Shown here: positions 34,246 through 45,081 of the stretch, piece by piece
Position numbering within the stretch: position 1 is the stretch's first letter
Layout: every line of letters starts with the position of its first letter
NCBI RefSeq assembly: GCF_003597395.2
Contig: NC_133778.1
Coordinates: 17,799,535-17,863,534, forward strand
Reading direction: 5' to 3'
DNA length: 64,000 nucleotides
Origin: Chelonoidis abingdonii
Taxonomy: Eukaryota > Chordata > Testudines > Testudinidae
Program-made: the position numbers and the translations under genes
Notes under the pieces: generated by a model
What the model saw: only the letters and a program-made list of their open reading frames with translations
Databases searched by the model: none
What the model was told of the DNA's origin: nothing

Positions 34246-37200
34246 AGACAATTTGTAGCAAGCAACATGACTTAAATCTTTAGTACACAGGTGTGCAGAG
34301 GTTCAGACTAGAAACATCAGTGGTGGGGTGTTCACTGACGCACTTGCATCGGGACATTCCCTTGAACTACCCAGGCAAGCATAAAGTGGCTGCCTAGAAA
34401 CCCTCTCTCTGTTTTCTCTTTATTGGTGAATGCACACCGTAATCCTTCCAGATTGCACATCTATGTAAGCGTAGTAGTGAACATGTTCTTAAATGCCATT
34501 CTCAATTTGAGTGCCGCAAAGATTTAGGAGGTGCCATGCACTATGTTGGGGAAAACTCAACAGTCTGAAACCAGTTTTACCTGCACAACATCAATAGTTT
34601 GATCCCTAACTCGGAGGAAAAACTAAAACAAAAAACACAACTACAAACATTCTGAAAAATGGCTATTTTTTCCAGGTCATATATCTCTGCGACCTATAGC
34701 TCAAATGACCCCAAATTTGAGTCAGAAATCCTATGCTGCATTCTCCTGTGGGACTTGGAAAGGACAACCTTTAAACAGAACTTGACACAACTTTAACTAT
34801 AGTGGTGTTGCCATGTGCTATAATACATTATGGGAAAAAAAACAGGAGTAGATTAAAATGCTTTGTCACTGCAAACACTCTCCAGTGGGATAAAGCATTC
34901 AGAAGATATGACACCTCAATCCTTTCACTAGCCAAGAATGGAATACTGTTAGTCTTGCATCCATGGAAGGAGATAAATTTTCACAGCTAGAGAGAAAGGA
35001 AAATACAGGTTTGTGTGAAGTTATTTAAAAAAAAAAAATACAGCGGTTAGAAGCTGTACAGAGGTTTGCCATATTAGAAGTAGTCCTAATAGAGATGAAT
35101 TAGTGGGCACAGTGCAGGTTAAATGATCAAAGATATAAAATAAATATTGCTTATCACATGGACACACGTGGTATAAATGGGAATATTTAGTCTGGATGAA
35201 CTGGGTTTGGTGGAGATAGATTGAGATGCTGTACATCATTGGTAAAGAACTGGCAAGTTGGCAGTGGTGCTCCAGAATGAAACTTAGATTTCTGCTGTTA
35301 AGCTGTGGAGTCAGAATGTGTTAGAAAGGTGCACAAGACTTTTCAAGCTATGCAGCCAGGAGGTCAAAGCATCAACACTGATGTAGACAGTGGCATTTAC
35401 AGAGAAAAGAAGGAAAAGATCAACCCACCCCCTTAATTCTCCCTTTTCTGAAGCAGCTGCATAAACACTGTATAAAACATAAAGCAACTGTCTTTTGTTT
35501 TTTTTCAAACCAGGGATAGCAATAACTGAAAATTTCAAAGAAAGAAAACAACAACTTTCTTCAGGTGAGGGACTGCAGACCATCTGCCTGTAATTTGTGT
35601 ACTTAACAATCAATAACAATTAGGAACAGGTGTTTTGCTGATTTAATGCTGTTCCCCAAGCCTTCCTACACTAACCCATACCCCTGTCACATTATTATGG
35701 AAGTAGCTGCTGATTTCTAAAGCAAGGACTTGCATTGCAACAAGCTTCCTCTATCATTACCTGAGAACAGAGCAGAAGCACTTCAGGTTCCCTGGTTAGA
35801 AGCACACTTACTGCATACAAGTGCTCAATTAAATCATCCTTTTCGGACAATTATTGAGCATTACAGCAACTCAGACACAGAAAATAGCCCCAAAAAATAG
35901 AATTTGCTTTCACCCCTCCATCAAAGCTGTACATTTTCTAGCTGGGCAATAACAACACTGCACAAGACTCACCAGGTTATTCTGTTTTGAAGATTTTCTT
36001 TAAACTCCTAAAGTTTATTTACACACTCACACTATACTTGTATCCTAGACTATAAACTTCTAGACTGTCCTCAGACTCATTGTTTGTTTTTCATGGATTT
36101 TATGCAGATTTCATAATGATTATCTGAGGCTGATTCCCATTTATGAGGTAATAATGGACTGAATACAACTCTAAGGCCCAAGGCAGACGTGTTTATGGTA
36201 GATAAACTCTGAGGCTGAAGGATCTACTTTAGTTAATACCACATTGATAGGAAACACCCTCAAGTTATTATTACAGTGAACATTTTAATTTAAAATTGAA
36301 ATTTTAAATGAACAAAGAAAATCGACCATAAAAATGGGCTGTCAAATGAGTGTTTAAAAAGTTAAAACACTTGTTCGGCCCTTCCTTGCTCCATTAGCCC
36401 TCCTTTCCTCATGATTCTCTTGCTCCCACCCCACACCTTCCCTACAAATCAAGAAAAGTCGTGCACCCTCCACCCTGAATTAGGAGGGAAGAGTATGGAT
36501 TCTTCCAATGCAAACACAACATCCGACTGCTATTCTGTGGAGAAGAGCCTTGCTGTTGCAGCTAGCTGGTGGTGGGGAAAAAGAAGAGATGATCAGGGGA
36601 GAGATGGGAGGCAGGAAGGAAATGAGCCAAAGATTGGATGAGCTTGTTTTTTTCACAGTTGCATTCAAACTATTCCAGAAGTTTCTAAAGTTGGTTCACT
36701 TTGCTTTTTTGCAAACAGAGGCAGCCACCTGTTTTGTAGGTAACTGGACAGCACAAAATGTTTCATGTGAGTGCGCTCTGTTGGTCTCTAAAAATGGACT
36801 CCAGACATCTAGGATGTGTAGTGATATAAAGATACTTGCCGCTGGGTTAGCTGAAGCAATATGACTTTCCCATGTCCCTGTGTCCTCACAACAGGCCTTG
36901 CTTTCTCTGGGATACAATCCAGACTATGGTTACAAAGAAGTTATTTTTCTTTCTGTAGCAGTCCCAGTGTCAGTCTCTGTACAATGGCCCAAATTCTATT
37001 GGGCTACCAATGTCAATAACAAATCTGCTGCAGAATGTCACACCTGGCAGCGAATCTGTTAGTGAGTCAAGCCCCTCAGCAGCACTTATCTTGGTTGCCA
37101 TATTGTGCCAGGCTTCCCTTTGTAGATGTAAGCAGTCAAAGAGTTCAGAGTCTTTACCAGAGTAGCTGCTCATTTATCACTTCTAACATGAATAGTATGC

Positions 37201-37740
37201 CTGAGCGGATGAAGAAATAAGAGAATGATACCACACTGCCTCTCAAAGTTTGCGGTGACTCTTTGGACTACTGGCTGTATCAATGACATCATGATCACTG
37301 GTTGAAAAATAACGTTTCTAAGTCTATCATCAACTGCATGCACTGCACAACTGCCAGGCAATATCACAATTTTTCTCTTTTTATAGTGAATCTTGCCTCT
37401 ACCCAGTTCTTCCATATCTCTCCAGTCATCCAAATATTTTTGTTAGTAACATATAGTAATGATTACATTTTAAAAACAAGATAGATTCTTGTTTTTTCTA
37501 GTAACTACAGGATCCAGTTTTTTCCTGATGTCTATATTTGCCATCAATACTACTGCAGTGTTACTCAGTCTTTGCTTGTCTTTCCATCAATTACATCTTG
37601 ACATTATCAGGGTCCTGGACTCTGCTTAGGAATAATAAGGCTTTTCTATTGATCTCTCCTAATGTCACACACTTGACCCTGCATAAAGATGCAGTGTTAT
37701 TTTTGTTGACTCACTCCGAGTTCTGATCAGGTGGATCCTA
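34246..37740. other. Intronic stretch, no gene seen
   Basis: Poly-A run at 35025-35038. Overlapping frames of 60-118 codons at 36411-37433 carry no recognised domain, and no splice context supports them. 34655-34810 reads like an old dispersed repeat but cannot be named. Confidence 0.5.
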
Positions 37741-38011
37741 TTAGTTCTAGCCCAGGATATAAAAGCATTTGACTGATTCTCTGAGACAGAGGAAACTACG
37801 GACTGGGACTGATTGGTCCTGCAGGGAAAATCCTAGAGAACAGCCAAGCTGGGGAGAAAGCTTATGCTGAAGTTTATGTTTTGTTATTATTTAAGTTAAC
37901 AATAAATGCAAGCCCCAAGAAGGAGATAAGTGTGCGCTACTGTAAATCTAGTTTTTGTCTGTTCTGCTCAGTATAGAGCAAGAACTCTACCTACAAGATA
38001 CTCATACCTAA
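37741..38011 (+). repeat. Possible LTR 3' part
   Basis: Contains 'gatataaaagcatttgactg' (TATA-like) followed 150 bp later by 'gttaacaataaatgcaagcc' with an AATAAA signal. This is the usual promoter-to-poly(A) arrangement of an LTR. No ends or target duplication could be fixed. Confidence 0.35.
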
Positions 38012-40460
38012 GGGTATGTCTCCACTTCAGAGTTAATTCAAGTGATTGCATCCAGGTCTGTGCACCCAGGTTAGCAGCCACACTGCAAAGCCGTCACTGT
38101 GGGTATGTCTACGCTATGAGATTATTCCGATTTTACATAAACCAGTTTTGTAAAACAGATTGTATAAAGTCGAGTGCATACAGCCACACTAAGTGCATTA
38201 ATTCAGTGGTGTGCGTTCATTTACCGAGGCTAGTGCTGATTTCTGGAGCGTTGCACTGTGGGTAGCTATCCTGTAGCTATCCCATGGTTCCCGCAGTCTC
38301 CCTCGCCCATTGGAATTCTGGGTTGAGATCCCAGTGCATGATGGTGCAAAAACAGTGTCGCGGGTGATTCTGGGTAATGTCGTCACTCATGCCTTCGCTC
38401 CATGAAAGCACGGCAACAATCATTTCAGCGCCCTTTCCCTGGATTGCCCTGGAGATGCCACGCATGGCAACCATGGAGCCCCGTTTGCCTTTATCGCTAG
38501 TCACCGTAGTGATTGGATGCCGCTGACGAGGCGGTATCGCAGCACTACACGCGCATATTTTTGCTTGCAGATAGCAGCGGTTATCAGTCGTTCTTGTACC
38601 GTCTCCATGCCATGTAAATTGGCGATGAGGATGCGGTTTCAGCGTTCCGTACCTTCTGCTGCTTGTCATGGGTGCTCTGCAGGCCTTCGCGTGAGGTCGG
38701 GGGGCGCAAGACAAAATGGGAACATCCGGGTCATTCCTCCTCTATGTTGTATTAAAATAGGTCAGTCCTGCCTAGAATATGGCAAGTGTACTAGAAAACC
38801 AGTGTCAGAGAGCACAGCCGTCCGTGTCAGATCCTGCAGAAATGATGAGCTGCATGCCTTTAGGGGTTCCCCACAACCCCACTCGTTGCTTCCCTCCTCC
38901 TCCAACCTGCTGGCTACCGTGGCGAGTGTCCCCCATTTGTGTGATGAAGTAACAAAGCAATGCAGTAGAATAAGAAACACTGAACCTTTCTTATGAGAAT
39001 GAAATGAGGGGGAGCGCTCGCTGCATATGATAGCCCAAGTAGGGATATTAAATGGTTGGGAAGAGAGCAGGCACCCGCTGGCTATGATAATCCAGCGCTA
39101 CCAGAATCTTTTCTTTAGACTGAAGGCGGGGGGTGATGGCTCAGGCCCCGTGTTAGAGAAGACGGTTACCACCGTTCTTACCATCTGCTGGAATGACCGG
39201 GAGTCTTTACCTATTTTACCAGGCACCCCCAGACAACCTCACCTGAGGCCAGCCAGGAGCACTCACCAGCTGTGACAAGGACGGCTACCGTCCTTTGCTG
39301 CAACTGTACTGTCTCATCGGCGGAAGGGAGGGAGAGGATGCTGCTGTTCAGCGCCGCAGCACTGCAGGTTCTACCAGCAGCTCGCAGTAGATATCAAAGT
39401 GACATTGAAAAAAGTCAGAAACGATTTTTTCCTTTCTTTCACGGGAAAAGGGGGTAAATGACAAGATATACCTGAACCACCTGACATTGGTTGACCCACA
39501 GGCATGGGAGTCGCTCAAGAATGCAAATTGCTTTCGGACTGCGGGACTGGGGATACAGCTGATTCTCATATCCCCTCCCTCCCTCCCTCCATGAGTCGTC
39601 ATTTGATTCTCAGGCTTTCGTTACGCTTGCCACACAGCACTGTGCTGGTGGACTCTTGTATCCAGCCCGGGAGTTATTTTCAAATGGCTTTGATATTTCG
39701 TCTTCTTTAACAGACCTTACCTAGGTAAAAATTTGTCCTCCTCATACAGCGTCAGATCCCAGTATCTGCCCGTACGGTCCAATGCTGAGCTCTGTTCTTT
39801 GGATTTGAACTGCAATGGCACCCGTTGCTGATCAGAGCTCCACATGGCCAAACAGAATATGAATATCAAGTCGTAGGGCTTTTCCTGTCTACGGAGGTCA
39901 GTGATCGAGTTCAGATTGCTTTCCAGCGCAGTCACAGTGGTGCCTGTGGGAACGCGGAGGCCAATCCATCGATTTGCGGCCACACTAACCCAATACGACA
40001 GTGCATCCAGTTCAGCGCTATCCCTGCTCATCGGGGAGGAGTAACAGAACCGGTTAAAGAGCCTTATATCGAATATAAGGGCCTCGTCGCTGTGACGATG
40101 CAGGTTAAATCGTTATACACTGTAAATGCGTTTAAACCGATAGTGTAAGACAGGCTGGTTCCATTACTCGTGCTTCGTCGCATGTGAGGTAGATTCCCTG
40201 CTTTCTTGTGCTGCAGTAAGATTAGTTGCCTATATTCTTTCCCATGCAATGTGGGAGAACTTGTCTGTGATATCTGGGCGCAGGTGGGGAATTTGTGCGA
40301 ACCCACCATGGGACGTATACAAGCACGAGTTTAATATAGCATGTGTCCTCATACCTAAAGTGCGGGCCTCACTCAAGGCTATTAAGCCATTAACCCTCCA
40401 GTCATAGTAGCTCAGACTGAAAGCACACTAACATGGTCAAAGATTTTTAGTGTGGACAGG
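38012..40460. mobile_element. Outer Harbinger-type MITE, split by a second Harbinger
   Basis: Left end 'gggtatgtctccacttcaga' and right end 'tttttagtgtggaca' match as Harbinger-style termini. The left 90 bp ('gcacccaggttagcagccac') and the right part from about 40156 look like one small element. The rest, 38101-40155, is a separate Harbinger element inserted within it. The exact right end is approximate. Confidence 0.55.
38101..40155. mobile_element. Nonautonomous Harbinger element, about 2 kb, with MYB/SANT remnant
   Basis: Left end 'gggtatgtctacgctatgag' and right end 'gatagtgtaagacaggc' are Harbinger-like inverted termini. Typical internal text includes 'ttgcactgtgggtagctatc', 'ttgggttgagatccca' and, near the right end, 'gatttgcggccacactaacc'. 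On the minus strand at about 39720-39800 a decayed frame (residues like 'DRTGRYWDLTLYEEDKFL') resembles the MYB/SANT-like protein of PIF/Harbinger elements. No DDE transposase frame is present. Many single-base length differences at homopolymers give it an unusually noisy look. Confidence 0.65.
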
Positions 40461-40480
40461 ATAAGATTGGGAGTCAGACC

Positions 40481-41296
40481 TGTCATAAACAGAGTAAGGT
40501 TAATTTCTTTTACTCTGTAAAGTTTAAGCGAAGGGAACCAGAACCTAACCAGAGACCAATCGGAAACCGGTTATTTCAAGCTCAGGAGGGAATTTGGGTG
40601 CGTGTTTTCTTTTGTCTGGTCTCTCGGCTATGAGAGGATTTTCTATCTTCGTTCTAATCTTCTGTTTCCATGTGTAAGTAACAAAGGTAAAGAGAAGGGT
40701 TTATATTGTTTTTGTATTCATGAGCGTGGTTGCTGGATGGTTTAATTTGATATTTCTTTTTTGAATAATGTTGTTATTCATTTTTCTTCAAGTAATTGAC
40801 CCTGTATTGTCAACCTGTACAGAGGCTATATGTTTTTTCTTTCTTTTTATATAAACGCTTTATCTTTTAAAGCCTGTTGATTTACTTTCTAGATGAGGCT
40901 CTAGAAGATAGAAATCCCTGCCAGGATACGGTCTGTCGTCCAGAAAGACTGGGGAGGGGAAAACAGATCGGAGGGAGAAGTAAATTGCCCTCTCTGTTTT
41001 GTAATCAAGGAGTTTAGTACAGTAATCTTCTGAGGAACCACGGGGGGGGCCTGGGGAGGAAGTAATATGATACAGGGGGGTGGAGGGGTTATTTCCCTTT
41101 GTGTAAGACTTCAGGGCTTGCTGAGGTCTTGGGGTCCCCCAGAGAAGGTTTTGGGAGACCAGAGGGAGCCAAGCCCTGGAATCCTTGGCTGGTGGCAGCG
41201 ATATCAGATCTAGGCTGGTAATTAAGCTTAGAGGATTCATGCTAGCTTCTCATTTTATGAACGCTAAGGTTCAAATCTGAGTAGGAAGCTACGACA
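40481..41296 (+). mobile_element. Solo LTR with 4-bp target duplication (LTR family A)
   Basis: Begins 'tgtcataaacag' and ends 'ggaagctacgaca', so it has TG...CA ends with a short inverted repeat. It is flanked by GACC at 40477-40480 and 41297-41300. The 816-bp body has promoter- and poly(A)-like AT-rich stretches. Its end segment ('ggtggcagcgatatcagatc', 'aacgctaaggttcaaatctg') parallels the LTR at 58920-59751. The single LTR with intact duplication implies recombination between two former LTRs. It could be ERV- or Gypsy-type; no gene remains. Confidence 0.85.
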
Positions 41297-41300
41297 GACC

Positions 41301-41972
41301 CAAGTAAGAGCCTGAGTCAACTCTGAAAATGAAGATATACCTGGCAGTCAACGTCCCATCCAGAACTGCATGCAGGTAAAACTTTTTCTTTAAAGATGTA
41401 GTTTAATTATTGTGTTCTCTTTTCCTGGTACCTCAACTTTCTCTCATTCAAAACCACTCAATCCACGTCCACTGATGTCACTCTTCCTTGCCAAGTCTAG
41501 GAACCACTTCTCCATATTTATTGGCCTTGATCTCTGTGCTGTCTTAAACACAGCTAGAATTTTGGGGTGGGCCAGCAAAATAATGTTGTGTCTACTTCCC
41601 CCTCTCCTCCGCACAACCAAAAAAAAGGTATCAGACAGCGAGACTAACAATTGTGGCCATGGCCTTTAGAGGGAGCAGAGTGCCAGGGCTGCTTAGGCAC
41701 ATAAGTGACTGGAGAGACAGATGTGGGAATTTTGAGTAAGGCACTATCTGCTGTTTGTATCTACTGTCTTCAGGGAAACAGGACTTCTTTGTAAACAAAC
41801 AGGATTGTACCAAAGAATATATGTAACTTGTATCATCAATTTCTCTCCCTAATGGAAACAATCCTGTAAGTCCTGCAAATTGGCTAGTTCATTGGGCCAA
41901 TGAGGCAACAATTCCCATTGACTCCAAGAGGAGAAAAGAGGTGAGAGAATCCCTCCCAGTATTAGCTGAGAA
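41301..41972. other. Intronic stretch, no gene seen
   Basis: Two overlapping open frames on opposite strands at 41412-41669 show no domain. The last eight bases form the target duplication of the next element. Confidence 0.5.
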
Positions 41973-42752
41973 TAGAGATGACTGTGAATTTTCAATTCAC
42001 CGAAATCAAAATTTTTGCAGGAGTGTCTCAGTTTTGATTAAACTGTTATCAGGAAAGGTTAAGGACACAATTTCTGGACAAAATGAGAGAGAGAGACACA
42101 CATCCTCTCCCCAGAACAGCCAAAAGTCCAGTGGTTCAGGAACTCAAATAATGTGAAAGAGCCAGGTTCAGCTCCCGACTCTGCCTGATTCAGACCAAGG
42201 ATTTGAAAATCTTGATCTCTCACATCCCAGGAGAGCGCCCTACCCACCAGACTACTAGCTATTCTGGGTAGATAACATTCCTGTTGGAGCGGTTCAATTT
42301 TTAAAAAATAAATAATTAAATATACACTGGAACAGGGACTTAAATCTGAGTTTCCAACATACCAGGCGAGTACCCAGACCGCTGAGTTATAGAATCAGCC
42401 CCTCTCTCTTTCTCTGGCCCAATTTTTTATACAAAGTGGAACAGCTCCAGCAGGAGAGACACTGAAAGAGACCCATACTAGACTAGCCAATAGCCTGTGG
42501 CTAGGACACTCCCCAGGGCTGTAGAGAACCCATTAAAGTTCTTGCTCCACATCAGCCTGGAGCTGAGCCTTGGTCTCGAACATCGCAAGTGAGTGCCTGA
42601 ACTACCGAGCTGGTACGGGGTAAAGCTCATTTTCTCTTATTTTTCACAAAAAGCTTCAAAAGGTCTCGGTTTTGTCCTGATGTGGAACAGGAACATTTCT
42701 GAAATCTCAAACTGTCTTGTGGGACAGGAAAATCATTTTCCGCCCAGCTCTA
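41973..42752. mobile_element. 780-bp hAT-type element carrying several tRNA-like modules
   Basis: Left end 'tagagatgactgtgaatttt', right end 'cattttccgcccagctcta', flanked by 'gctgagaa' (41965-41972) and 'gctgagag' (42753-42760), 7 of 8 identical. Inside are tRNA-like units, each with an A-box-like 'tggttagg/tcagcggtctgg' stretch and a B-box-like 'ggttcaa(g)tcc' stretch. Plus strand: about 42126-42182 and 42488-42549. Minus strand: about 42193-42266, 42329-42400 and 42563-42616. Plus and minus units sit next to each other, so pairs form inverted repeats. No transposase frame. Confidence 0.7.
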
Positions 42753-42984
42753 GCTGAGAGCTACAGACCAGTGGAAACTAGCGGGAAAATAAAATTACAT
42801 GAGTTTTAATCATTTTCTCCACTTTTTAATTAGAATTAGATTTGGTATTTTTATTTAGGATTACCGACATCCCAGAGGTTATGTATTTCTCTGTTCATGT
42901 TCCCATTGTGCAGCTATTAAGTATGAAAAAAAATGTAGAAAAAAACGTATTTCCTTACAGCACATCTACTGAGGTAGATTTTCC

Positions 42985-43215
42985 TGTTCAAGAAAAACTG
43001 CTTAGTTATATTGCTAGCCTGCTAAATGGAAATACCACAAGCTATTAGAGGTTTGCACTTTCAATATGCAAGTGACTGGCCTATAAACAAGATTTTAACA
43101 GCTTCTCTTTTGAACAGCTCTGACTGTTTAATTAATCTTCAGCCATTAACCATACATTTAAAATGCCACTTACGAAATCTTAATTTTGCACATTATCAGC
43201 TGGTACACAAATAGC
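42985..43215. promoter_or_regulatory. Candidate conserved noncoding element
   Basis: Repeat-free stretch with 'gtttaattaatcttcagcca', 'tatgcaagtgactggcc' (octamer-like ATGCAA) and 'cttaattttgcacattatca'. Dense TAAT sites and evenly mixed composition suggest an enhancer. Conservation is not tested. Confidence 0.3.
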
Positions 43216-44483
43216 TATCCATGAGCAGTAGCGTAATGATCTCCCTCTTTCTTAGCGCTCACCAACCCTATAGTCAATTTTGGCTTCTTAATTAACCACA
43301 TACATATTAGCATTTAAAATTAAATGGCCGTTTTTAAAAAAGACTTAATGTGCAGAGAAAAGTTAATACTCAGATTATTCTGCTGCTTGTTAAAGGTACA
43401 AAAACCAGATTTTTGTCAAATAACCTCCTGCACAAGACAGAAATTGGGACCGCTTGCCCTCAGCCAGAAAAAATCAGCAATGGAAGAGAGACATACAGGG
43501 CCATATAATACCATTCAAGCTGTATGGAAGATCTCAACTTTTGCTTTTATTATACATTTAAGGAGATGGCAACACCATCCTCCAGCACAAGTGCAGGCAG
43601 ATGCTCAGACACACACATGCCTTTTGCATACGTGTCCAAGGACTGCAAAAAAAAGGATGTGGGGTAAACAGTAAATAGGCAGAGTTATCACAGAATGATA
43701 CCAGGCAGTATTATCACATAAGAAAAGGTAGATCTGGAGGGAAAAAAAATCTGATATACATGAATGCTTATCACACCTGCACTAACTGAGGCTCATCAGC
43801 ATCTGCTTCAGGGCAGTTCCTAGGGAGTTGCTGGATTACAGCAGATAAGATTTTACACATCTGTCAATAAGTAAGATGATCCAGATGCAAACCTAGCACT
43901 CAGGATGTCCTTGGCTGGATTTGTGACCAGTCCCAGGAGATATTAGGTCTGCTCACCAGTGGATGGCTTACAGTAAGAATGTATGTATTATTGTAAGCTC
44001 TTCCAGGCAGTGACCATCTTCGTACCTACCACAGAGGAACGCTGGTTGTGACTATGGCTTTAGACTTTACTGCGAGATAAATAAAATAGTGAATTTTAAT
44101 CTGCGGCAGATGCAGCTTCAAAGTTATTCATGTTATGTAAAGAAAAACTGTACTCATCTTCCTCAGACTAGCACTTTGAAATTTCCAAAGATAAGTAGCA
44201 TAAATAAATTAAGAACTATATTTGGCAATGAATTTGGCATACTTTAAAATGCATACTACTGGGCTGAGCAAACACATTGAGCGATTTGTTCCTCTTTAGC
44301 ACCATACCTGAGATATATCAAGTGTTTCATAAATCTTTTACATCACTATGTTTTAAAGGAAAAAGAGGAAATTGCTTTTTTAAAGTGTGAGATGGAGTTG
44401 CAGCATGCACCATGCATGTCGTCTAAGGGATAGGAATGTAGAATATATCATTTTTTGACTATGGTGTGACATCTGATTAAAGT
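43216..44483. other. Intronic stretch, no gene seen
   Basis: A 116-codon plus-strand frame at 43324-43674 has no recognisable domain or splice context. No repeat ends are seen. Confidence 0.5.
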
Positions 44484-44998
44484 AGGACCATGTATATCAT
44501 TGTTGCTACCATTGTTATACAATTGGAACAAATCTTGTACAAAGCATGTCATAAGGTGTCAATGGAAAAGTTATGATTTGATTACTATTGTATGTGTGAA
44601 TCATTTTTGTATTGAAAGTTATGAATATTGACTATATACCCGTGTTTCAAACGTGTTTGCTCCTGTGGTAACACCCACAAGGTGGTTAGTTTACATCTAG
44701 TCTAGCCAATACATTGTGAATAGACCATTCAAGTTGACGGCCCATCAACAAACACAAATACTTCAGCCTGAACATGGGTAATGGCTGCTGCTGAGTCATC
44801 AGAGCATGCAAGGACATGTGACTTGCTCATGTGACCATGAACTCCATCTTGTACATGTACTTTTCCACAAACTAAGACTGAGAGTTTTCCCTCCACATGG
44901 GAGAAAGTATAGAAGGTCCTGGAAGCATCTCCATTTTGCCTCTTTCCAGCTCTGATCTCTGGATTATACACTGCTCTACAGCCAAAATGCTTCTGAAA
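44484..44998 (+). repeat. Unclassified interspersed repeat (LTR-like)
   Basis: 'ccatgtatatcattgttgct', 'gagagttttccctccacatg' and a terminal 'ctgaaataaatgtag' (AATAAA signal) match, from memory, a dispersed reptile repeat. A TATA-like 'gaaagtatagaagg' lies upstream of the poly(A) signal, as in LTRs. Ends not defined. It abuts the coding element that follows and might supply its promoter. Confidence 0.45.
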
Positions 44999-45081
44999 TA
45001 AATGTAGTCAAACTTTACTAATTCTGGGTCACTGAGAACGAAAATGATGCTTAAAATTGTTGATTGGCTCTAGTCTAGCTG

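Noticed and set aside
36411..37433. Cluster of overlapping 60-118-codon frames on both strands
   Set aside because: Frames occur on both strands at once, have no domain-like motifs and no splice or promoter context. They are typical of chance in a moderately GC-rich intron.
38277..38996. Frames of 145 (minus) and 159 (plus) codons
   Set aside because: They overlap on opposite strands within the nonautonomous Harbinger element and do not resemble its transposase or MYB proteins.
42126..42616. Genuine tRNA genes
   Set aside because: The boxes are diverged, acceptor stems do not pair convincingly and the units are embedded in a repeated element. Called tRNA-like only.
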